Translations under genes and position numbers: made by a program
Notes under the pieces: generated by a model
What the model was told of the DNA's origin: nothing
The model's input: the letters and a program-made list of their open reading frames with translations, nothing else
The model's database searches: none
Part shown: positions 42,570 through 49,101 of the stretch, piece by piece
Numbering within the stretch: position 1 is the first letter of the stretch
How the letters are laid out: the number at the start of each line of letters is the position of its first letter
NCBI RefSeq assembly: GCF_000482785.1
Contig: NZ_AXWS01000013.1
Location: 1 to 64,000, forward strand
Reading direction: 5' to 3'
DNA from: Derxia gummosa DSM 723
Lineage (GTDB): Bacteria; Pseudomonadota; Gammaproteobacteria; Burkholderiales; Burkholderiaceae_E
DNA length: 64,000 nucleotides

Positions 42570-45257
42570 TTACAGCGCGCCCGTGAACACCAGCCCGACC
42601 CAGCGCGGATACGGGTTCGGCTCGTAGCTGGTCCAGCCCTTTTCATGCGAGCGGTCGTCGAAAGCGTTGCGCACGACGATCGACGCATCGAAGCCCTTGC
42701 GCGCCGTGCCCAGGCCGACCGAGAAGTCGGTGGTCGAATGCGCCGCGACCCACGAGTACTCCGACAGCAGTTCGTCGGTGTTGTAGCGCGTGGTGTAGGC
42801 GTTGTTCACGCTCGCGTGGAAGACCTTGTTGCCCAGCACCGGCAGGCGGTACTCGGCGCCGAGGTTGACGAGGTACTTGGGCGCGCCCGCGAGCGTCTTG
42901 CCGCTCTGGTCGAGGAAGCTCGCCGGCAGATAGGTGAGTTCCGACGGCTTGCCCGCGCCCGTGAAGCGCTTGTACTGCGCGTCGTTGTACGAGGCCGAGA
43001 AGCGCAGCTGCACGTTGCGCAGGCCCGTGTACACGCCGTCCACCTCCAGCCCCTTGCTCTGCACCTTCTGCGCATTGCCCTGCACCGACACGTACTGCGT
43101 CGAGCCCTGCAGCGCGGTCTGGTAGGCGTCCACCTCGACCACCGATTGCTGGTAGTCGCGGATGTTCATCAGGAAGAGGTTGGCGTTGAGCGTGAGCGTG
43201 CGGTCGAGCAGGCTCGACTTGAAGCCGATCTCGAAATCGTTGGTGCGCTCGGGCTTGACCGTCTTGTTGTGGTCGTTGACCTGGAGCACCGAGCCCGCCT
43301 TCTCGCCGTACTGCCAGCTCACGTAGCCCGTGAGGTTCTCGTCGAACCGGTAGGTCGGGCTGATGATCGCGGTCGGCAGCGCATGGTCCTTGAGGCTGCC
43401 GCTCACGCCGGAGAACAGGCTGTTGATGCGCGCGAGGCGGATCGCGCGCGCGGTGGCGATCTGGAGCCGTTGCGGCGCGGTCAGGTCGGCATAGTTCACG
43501 CCGTAGTAGCGCTGGGCCACCTGATCGGCCACCGCGAGCTGGCTCGCCGTGTTGCCGGCCGCCAGCGTGCCGCTCGCATCGGCCGCGAAGCCGCCAAGGC
43601 CGCTGCCGTCCTTGTTGAGCAGGCCGTACTGGGTCGAGGCCGGGTTGAGCGCGCTGCCGACGCCGTTCTTGTCCACCCAGGCCCAGGTGGACGAGTTGCG
43701 CCGCTCCTGGCCGAAGCGCAGGCCGGTCACGAGGCTGAAGTCGTCGGTGAAATGCCAGGTCGTGTTGCCGTATAGCGCGGTGCTGCGGGTGCGCAGGTTG
43801 TTGCGGCTGACGGTGTAGAGATCGTCGAGCGAATCGCGCAGCAGCGCGAGGCCGGCGCCGCGATTGGTGCCGGCGTTGGTGTCGAGCCGTTCGTACTGGG
43901 TGATGTTGGCGTACCAGGCGCCGGCATCGTTGCCATAGCCCTGATGGCTCTCGACCGTGTTGCGCGTCGTGAGCAGATAGGCGCCCGCGACCCAGTCCAC
44001 GAAGCCGCCGGGCTTGTTGGCGACCTTGAACTCCTGGCTCAGCTGGTTGTAGTACACGCCGCCGCCGCCGAACTTGGCCACGTCGAAGGTCGTGCCCTCG
44101 TCGTTGCGCGCATCGAACGTGTAGTTCCGAAAGCCCGTGATCGACGTCAGCACATAGTCGTCGCGGTCCCAGTCGAGCTTGAGCGAGCCGGCCTTGGTCG
44201 AGACGTACTGGCCCTCGCTACGGTCGAAGCTCACCGATCCCGAGCGCACCGGCTGGTTGAGGTAGTCGCCGTAGGTCAGGCCGCGGTTGGCGAACCAGCC
44301 GCGCGGCTGGTGGAACACGCCGCTGGAATCGGTATAGCCGTTGAGCAGGGAGCGCACCGAGGTGCCGTTGCGATCGACCAGCGAGCCGTCGGCGTAGCGC
44401 AGCGGGGTATCGACGTAGTTGGCTAGCCCGTTCTGCAATTGCGTGGTCTTGGGCTCGATCTCGATCGTGGCCAGGGCCTTGAAGTCGCTCGTCGGCGTGA
44501 GCAGGAACTGGGTCCGGCCCGAGATGCGGTCCTTGTTGTAGAGCGACAGCGTGCCGCGATCGTTGCTCGAATTGCTGTAGTAGCCACGCCCCTTGTTGAC
44601 GATGAAGGAGCTGCGCCAGGCCAGCAGGTCTTCGACGATCGGGCCGCCGAACGCGGCCTTGGCGATGACGGTGTCGCGCTGGCCGTAGGTGAGCTGGTAG
44701 TCGGCCGTGGGCGCGAACGACGGCGCCTTGCTGTTGACGATGACCTCGCCCGCGACGCCGCCCTTGCCGCCGCGCGTGCCGGTCGGGCCGCGATACACCT
44801 CGACGCTGTCGATGTCGTAGAAGTCGAAGTTGCCGAGCTGGGTCAGCGCATAGCTCACGCCGTCCACGGTCAGCAGCACGCTCGGGTCCTGCTGCTCCGA
44901 AAAGCCGCGCTTGCCGAGACCGCGGATCGACAGGCTCGCGCCGCGCGTGTTGTTCTGGTTGAAGGACACGCTCGCGGCGCGCTTGGTGATGGCGCCGAGA
45001 TCCTGGGCAAGTTCGCGGTCGAGTTCGGCGCCACTCACGACCGCGACCGAGGCCGGCGTGTCCTTGAGTTTTTCGAGCTTGGGCCGCTGGCGCACGGTGA
45101 CCGTGCCGAGGCTCTGCTCGTCGGCGCCGGGCTCGGGCGCCTGCTGGGCCCAGCCCGCATGCGGCTGGGCGAACACGGCAAGCAGCGCCGCCGCGATCGG
45201 CAGGTGCCGCAGCGGCGCGGCTTGCGCAACGCGCGGTTGCGGGATGTCGGTCTTCAT
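42570..45257 (-). CDS. TonB-dependent receptor 5
   Basis: An 895-residue receptor: signal peptide ending AGWAQQAP, TonB-box-like LGTVTVRQRPK, plug with LSIRGLGKRGFSEQQDPSVL and VEVYRGPTGTRGGKGGVAG, and a barrel ending PRWVGLVFTGAL. It groups with receptors 4 and 6 but has lost the TLLGKNTS motif in favour of TRGGKGGVAG. The ATG at 45257 follows AGGGGAAACA; 24 further in-frame codons upstream lack a leader. Its upstream region is a 1-kb low-GC gap shared with the second exbB operon. Confidence 0.91.
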   Translation of the reverse strand: MKTDIPQPRVAQAAPLRHLPIAAALLAVFAQPHAGWAQQAPEPGADEQSLGTVTVRQRPKLEKLKDTPASVAVVSGAELDRELAQDLGAITKRAASVSFNQNNTRGASLSIRGLGKRGFSEQQDPSVLLTVDGVSYALTQLGNFDFYDIDSVEVYRGPTGTRGGKGGVAGEVIVNSKAPSFAPTADYQLTYGQRDTVIAKAAFGGPIVEDLLAWRSSFIVNKGRGYYSNSSNDRGTLSLYNKDRISGRTQFLLTPTSDFKALATIEIEPKTTQLQNGLANYVDTPLRYADGSLVDRNGTSVRSLLNGYTDSSGVFHQPRGWFANRGLTYGDYLNQPVRSGSVSFDRSEGQYVSTKAGSLKLDWDRDDYVLTSITGFRNYTFDARNDEGTTFDVAKFGGGGVYYNQLSQEFKVANKPGGFVDWVAGAYLLTTRNTVESHQGYGNDAGAWYANITQYERLDTNAGTNRGAGLALLRDSLDDLYTVSRNNLRTRSTALYGNTTWHFTDDFSLVTGLRFGQERRNSSTWAWVDKNGVGSALNPASTQYGLLNKDGSGLGGFAADASGTLAAGNTASQLAVADQVAQRYYGVNYADLTAPQRLQIATARAIRLARINSLFSGVSGSLKDHALPTAIISPTYRFDENLTGYVSWQYGEKAGSVLQVNDHNKTVKPERTNDFEIGFKSSLLDRTLTLNANLFLMNIRDYQQSVVEVDAYQTALQGSTQYVSVQGNAQKVQSKGLEVDGVYTGLRNVQLRFSASYNDAQYKRFTGAGKPSELTYLPASFLDQSGKTLAGAPKYLVNLGAEYRLPVLGNKVFHASVNNAYTTRYNTDELLSEYSWVAAHSTTDFSVGLGTARKGFDASIVVRNAFDDRSHEKGWTSYEPNPYPRWVGLVFTGAL

Positions 45258-45371
45258 TGTTTCCCCTGAATTGGCGATTGCAAGAAATCGGTTGAAACAA
45301 TTGAAGAGCACTTGCCGTGCCATTTTCATTTCCGGAAACAGGCTTGGCGGAATTGCAGCAGGGCCGGCGTT

Positions 45372-45725
45372 TCAATTCAGCAGGCCGATGCTGGCAATTC
45401 GCCAGCCCGATTGGTCTTTTTGCGGATTGAGCATGCGGCGATGAATGTTCAACAGCCCTCCATCGAAATGCTCGATTCGGCACAGGCGAATTGCTGGAAA
45501 GGCCTCACACGACGGTGGATGCCATGGTCCGAATGACCGGCGGTCACGCGCACGGGCTTGCGTCACTCGCATCAGCGCATTGCGTGCTTTGACGCAGCTC
45601 AATTGAGATTGCAGCAGCGGCGCAATTGTCTGAGATGACCGGCAATTGCATGCTTCAAGGGCTTGAGAAACCGGCGGCCATTCGATTTCCGGGCAGGGAT
45701 CGGCGTGAACGGCAATCGCGCTCAT
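45372..45725 (-). CDS. Possible small ORF of unusual composition
   Basis: A 117-codon frame upstream of receptor 5 on the same strand. Its codon use is much less GC-biased than that of the neighbours. The last third (FDGGLLNIHRRMLNP, SGWRIASIGLLN) looks more protein-like than usual shadow frames and vaguely recalls the end of SnoaL/NTF2-like domains. There is no convincing ribosome site or leader. It may be a remnant or non-coding. Confidence 0.2.
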   Translation of the reverse strand: MSAIAVHADPCPEIEWPPVSQALEACNCRSSQTIAPLLQSQLSCVKARNALMRVTQARARDRRSFGPWHPPSCEAFPAIRLCRIEHFDGGLLNIHRRMLNPQKDQSGWRIASIGLLN

Positions 45726-45901
45726 ATATGAAATGCCGTACTGCCGATTGCCGTCGCAACGCCAGTTTCATTTCGCCCGGTTGTCGCCTTCATTTCCGGT
45801 TGGCGGCAATCGCGCGGCGCGCTTGCCGAAGCGGCGTGGCCGCGCCATCGGTGTCGGCGCGATGCGGGCCGGCGGCGGATGGCGCCCCGCGTCGAGGGCC
45901 T

Positions 45902-45915
45902 TGCAAGCGCTTGCG
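45902..45915. repeat. TGCAAnnnnTTGCA palindrome, one mismatch
   Basis: TGCAAGCGCTTGCG, intergenic, 358 bases upstream of the second exbB. It is followed by more neutral GC-rich sequence. Confidence 0.55.
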
Positions 45916-46272
45916 GCGCTGGCCGCGGCACCGGCTGCTGCAATCCGAGCAGCCATTGGCGCGCGGTGCTGTGAGTTGCGCAGCCGGCCTGCACCGCAGC
46001 CGCCAGACTTTGCCCGCCCGCATATAACCATCTGATTTTCCGGCGGTTTGAGCCTGGTGCGGCCCTTGCGACACTCGGTCACCCACCGATCGCGCCGCGC
46101 ATCGCCGGGAGGATCCGATGCTCCTTGCACAAGGCTTCATAAGCCCCACCCAGGATGCATCTTCCATCTCCGGGGACGCGGGTGCTGACGGCAAAGCCGC
46201 ATCCGGGCCATCGCGTGGGTTGCCTGCCGCGCGCCCGGGTGGCTCCACCACACACACCGACCTCTCGCATCC

Positions 46273-47091
46273 ATGAAGATCCATCGCCTCCTCGCGCGCG
46301 CCGCCACGGCCGCAGCTCTCGCCACCGCCGCCGGCCTCGCCTTCGCCCAGGGCGAGCCCGCCGTCGCCGTCGACAACCCCTACGGCATCGGCGCGCTCTG
46401 GACCCAGAGCGACTTCGTCGCCAAGGGCGTGCTCTCGATCCTCGCCGTGATGAGCGCGGGCAGCTGGTACGTGATCATCACCAAGCTGCTCGAACAGGCC
46501 CGCATCAACCGTCAGGCCAAGGCCGCGAGCAACGACTTTTGGAGCGCCGGCACGGTGCAGGCCGGCGTGGCGCGGCTGACCGAGTCGAGCCCCTTCCGCT
46601 TCATCGCCGAATCGGGTCTCGAAGCGAGCCGCCGTCACAGCGGCCTGCATGCGCATGTGGACTTCGCCGACTGGGTCGATCTGTCGATCCATCGCGCCAC
46701 CGAGCGCGTGCAGCGCCGCCTGAGCGGCGGTCTGAGCGTGCTGGCCACCGTCGGTTCGATCTCGCCCTTCGTGGGGCTGTTCGGCACGGTGTGGGGCATC
46801 TATCACGCGCTCACCGCGATCGGCGCTGCCGGCCAGGCCAGCATCGACAAGGTGGCCGGCCCCGTGGGCGAGGCGCTGATCATGACCGCCATCGGCCTCG
46901 CGGTCGCGGTGCCGGCGGTGCTCGGCTACAACTGGCTCGTGCGCCGCAACGTCGCCGCGCTCGATGAAGTGCGCGACTTCTCCAGCGAGCTGCATTCGGT
47001 GCTGCTGAGCGGCGGCGCCGCGACCGGCGCCACCGGCGTGCCCGCCGCCGGCAAGGCGGTCGAGGCCGGCGCCCAGCTCCAGCCGGCCTGA
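46273..47091 (+). CDS. exbB: ExbB (MotA/TolQ/ExbB family), system 2
   Basis: A 272-residue ExbB with a cleavable signal-like N-terminus (LLARAATAAALATAAGLAFAQ) as in many betaproteobacterial ExbBs. The first helix is near residues 52-72 (VLSILAVMSAGSWYVIITKL) and the paired later helices carry SISPFVGLFGTVWGIYHAL and GEALIMTAIGLAVAVPAVLGYN. It starts the exbB-exbD-exbD-tonB operon. Confidence 0.93.
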   Translation: MKIHRLLARAATAAALATAAGLAFAQGEPAVAVDNPYGIGALWTQSDFVAKGVLSILAVMSAGSWYVIITKLLEQARINRQAKAASNDFWSAGTVQAGVARLTESSPFRFIAESGLEASRRHSGLHAHVDFADWVDLSIHRATERVQRRLSGGLSVLATVGSISPFVGLFGTVWGIYHALTAIGAAGQASIDKVAGPVGEALIMTAIGLAVAVPAVLGYNWLVRRNVAALDEVRDFSSELHSVLLSGGAATGATGVPAAGKAVEAGAQLQPA

Positions 47092-47124
47092 GCCGCCTGA
47101 CGATTCCGCCAGAGCGAGCCCGAC

Positions 47125-47550
47125 ATGGCCATCAACATTCCCGCCGCCGGCGCCGAGGACGACGTGGTATCGGCCATCAACACCACGCCCCTCGTGGACG
47201 TGATGCTGGTGCTGCTGATCATCTTCCTCATCACGATCCCGGTCGTGAACTACTCGGTGCCGGTCGAGCTGCCCAAGCAGCGCAACCAGGTGATCGAGAG
47301 CAAGCCCGAGGACATCGTGCTGTCGGTCGACACGAGCGGCGGCATCTACTGGTTCGACGCGAAGGTGGAAGGCACCGACGCGCTGGTCGAAAGGCTCAAG
47401 AAGATCGCCGCGCTCGACCCCCAGCCCGAGATCCACGTGCGCGGCGATTCGCGCAGCAACTACGAGGCGGTGGGCCGCATCCTGCTGGCCTGCCAGCGCG
47501 CCGGCATCCTGAAGGTCGGCTTCATCACCGAACCGCCGCCGAAGGGATGA
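47125..47550 (+). CDS. exbD: ExbD, first copy, system 2
   Basis: A 141-residue ExbD with SAINTTPLVDVMLVLLIIFLI (channel Asp in PLVDVM) and a periplasmic domain with PEIHVRGDSRSNYEAVGRILLACQRAG. Its stop overlaps the next start (ATGA). Confidence 0.93.
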   Translation: MAINIPAAGAEDDVVSAINTTPLVDVMLVLLIIFLITIPVVNYSVPVELPKQRNQVIESKPEDIVLSVDTSGGIYWFDAKVEGTDALVERLKKIAALDPQPEIHVRGDSRSNYEAVGRILLACQRAGILKVGFITEPPPKG

Positions 47551-47987
47551 CCATGGCTTTCGCACGCAAGAGGCGCGGCCCGGTGGCCGACGAACTGCCG
47601 GTGGCCGACATCAACACGACGCCGCTCATCGACGTGATGCTGGTGCTGCTGGTGATGCTCATCATCACCATCCCGATCCAGCTCCACACGGTCGATCTCA
47701 ACCTTCCGGTCGGCAATCCGCCGCCGAGCGACATCAAGCCCGAGGTGGTCCGCATCGACATCGACGGCGCCAGCCATGTGCTGTGGAACGGCGTGGCCGT
47801 GGCCGACGAGAGCGATCTCAAGGCGAAGCTCGGCGCCGCCGCCGCGCAACCGGCCCAGCCGGAAATCCATGTGCGACCCGATCGCGCGGCGAAGTACGAC
47901 GCCTTCGCCGACGTGATGGTCGCGATCAACCAGGCCGGACTGCAGAAGCTCGGAGTCATCGGCAGCGAGCAGTTCATCGACAAGTGA
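47547..47987 (+). CDS. exbD: ExbD, second copy, system 2
   Basis: A 146-residue ExbD; ATG at 47547 overlaps the previous stop, with an alternative ATG at 47553. It contains VADINTTPLIDVMLVLLVMLI (Asp in PLIDVM) and PEIHVRPDRAAKYDAFADVMV. The pair of distinct ExbDs is common in related TonB operons. Confidence 0.92.
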   Translation: MTMAFARKRRGPVADELPVADINTTPLIDVMLVLLVMLIITIPIQLHTVDLNLPVGNPPPSDIKPEVVRIDIDGASHVLWNGVAVADESDLKAKLGAAAAQPAQPEIHVRPDRAAKYDAFADVMVAINQAGLQKLGVIGSEQFIDK

Positions 47988-47994
47988 GGAAACC

Positions 47995-48705
47995 ATGAGC
48001 GCGAATGCCTTGCCTCAACTCATCCCGGCGGAGCTGCGCACGGGTGGCGCCGCGCGCGCGGGCCGCAAGACCTACGGCGGCACGAGCGGCGGCAACCGTT
48101 CGGTGGGCCTGGCCGTGGTGGTGGCCGTGCATCTGCTGATCGGCTGGGCGCTGGCCTCCGGGCTGGCGCGGCAGGCCATCGAGATCGTCAAGAAGCCGAT
48201 CACGATGGCGATCATTCCCGAGGAGGCACCACCGCCTCCGCCCCCGCCGCCCAAGGTCGAGAAGATCAAGGACATCCCCCAGCCCAAGGCGCCGCCGCCG
48301 GCCTTCGTGCCCAAGACCGAGACGCCCGTGGTGCAGCAGGCGCCGGTGATCCAGGCCACGCAGAACGAGACGCCGCGCGAGGTGCCGCCCGCGCCGCCGG
48401 CCCCTCCCGCGCCGCCCGCGCCCGAGGTCAGGCCCGAGCCCGTGAAGCAGGAGATCAGCCTTGCCTGCCCCGGCTACCAGAACGTGCTCGCGAGCACGCT
48501 GGAGGATGTGTTCGACCGCGTCGGCATCGTCGGCACGGTGCGCACGCGGCTCACGGTGCGCGGCAATCAGGTGACGGAAGTGGCGCCGGTGTCCGGCCCG
48601 AAGGAGTACTTCAAGTACGTGCAGGCCGCGATCAAGCGCATGAAGTGCTCGGCCGGCGGCGCCGATGAAGTGCAGGTGACGCTCGACGTGGCGTTCACAC
48701 GCTGA
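47995..48705 (+). CDS. tonB: TonB energy transducer, system 2
   Basis: A 236-residue TonB-like protein: membrane helix near residues 37-55 (VGLAVVVAVHLLIGWALA), a poly-proline stretch PPPPPPPPKVEKIKDIPQPK, and a C-terminal domain of the TonB type with two Cys (LACPGYQNVL, RMKCSAGG) that could form a disulfide. The C-terminal sequence differs from system 1 TonB, suggesting different receptors. AGGA ribosome site; a strong terminator follows. Confidence 0.9.
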   Translation: MSANALPQLIPAELRTGGAARAGRKTYGGTSGGNRSVGLAVVVAVHLLIGWALASGLARQAIEIVKKPITMAIIPEEAPPPPPPPPKVEKIKDIPQPKAPPPAFVPKTETPVVQQAPVIQATQNETPREVPPAPPAPPAPPAPEVRPEPVKQEISLACPGYQNVLASTLEDVFDRVGIVGTVRTRLTVRGNQVTEVAPVSGPKEYFKYVQAAIKRMKCSAGGADEVQVTLDVAFTR

Positions 48706-48799
48706 TCGTCGTCGGGCCGCGGGGTGGCGGTCCGGCGCGAGACGGGAAGGTCGGGCGGCGGCTCGTCCGGCCATTTCCCGTGAGCCGTGGTGGCGGCAG

Positions 48800-48834
48800 G
48801 GCCCGCGCGATGGGAGTCGCGCGGGCCTTTTTTT
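48800..48834 (+). terminator. Rho-independent terminator after tonB 2
   Basis: GGCCCGCGCGA (48800-48810) pairs with TCGCGCGGGCC (48817-48827) around a 6-base loop, followed by seven T's (48828-48834). It ends the exbB-exbD-exbD-tonB operon. Confidence 0.93.
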
Positions 48835-48877
48835 GTCGGCCGGTCGCGCGCGAGTAATGACGGTGGACGATGGCGGC

Positions 48878-48919
48878 GGTGACGGTGACGGTGACGGTGA
48901 CGGTGACGGTGACGGTGAC
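48878..48919. repeat. Hexanucleotide tandem repeat (GGTGAC)7
   Basis: Seven perfect copies of GGTGAC, then GGCGGCGGTGG. It lies between the tonB 2 terminator and the end of receptor 6. On the plus strand it can be read as alternating Val-Thr in an 82-codon frame (48870-49118), but that frame has no ribosome site and is most likely non-coding. Likely a length-variable microsatellite. Confidence 0.9.
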
Positions 48920-48984
48920 GGCGGCGGTGGTGGTTGCGGCGTTGACGTTGGCGGCGCGAACCCGCCACTCCGCCGGACGTGACA

Positions 48985-49017
48985 AGGCCCGCGCCAGCCG
49001 GAACCGGACGCGGGCCT
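48985..49017 (-). terminator. Possible terminator after TBDT 6
   Basis: AGGCCCGCG (48985-48993) and CGCGGGCCT (49009-49017) form a 9-bp stem with an inner CCGG pair, 85 bases beyond the receptor 6 stop. Only TTGT follows on the minus strand, so the signal is weak. Confidence 0.45.
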
Positions 49018-49101
49018 CGTGTCGGCGGCATCACGGCCATGCGGATCGCCCCGCCGGCCGCGCCGCCCGCCGGACCGCCTCGCGGCGGCCCGGCCCGTCG
49101 C

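Larger units (their letters stand above)
45258..46272. promoter_or_regulatory. 1-kb gap, GCAATT-rich, between TBDT 5 and exbB
   Basis: The longest gene-poor stretch in the window. Its first 400 bases are much poorer in GC than elsewhere and hold many GCAATT/AATTGC words (near 45296, 45355, 45393, 45487, 45622, 45642), the palindrome CTCAATTGAG near 45600, and CTGGC-aattc-GCCAG at 45391-45405. A palindrome TGCAAGCGCTTGCG lies at 45902. One low-confidence ORF is listed separately. Otherwise I see no gene. Confidence 0.45.

Noticed and set aside
45626-46027. A 133-codon plus-strand ORF in the 1-kb gap
   Set aside because: Cys/Arg-rich composition, no ribosome site, no family; overlaps opposite-strand frames of equal quality.
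48878-48919. Possible CRISPR array
   Set aside because: The repeats are direct 6-mers without spacers.
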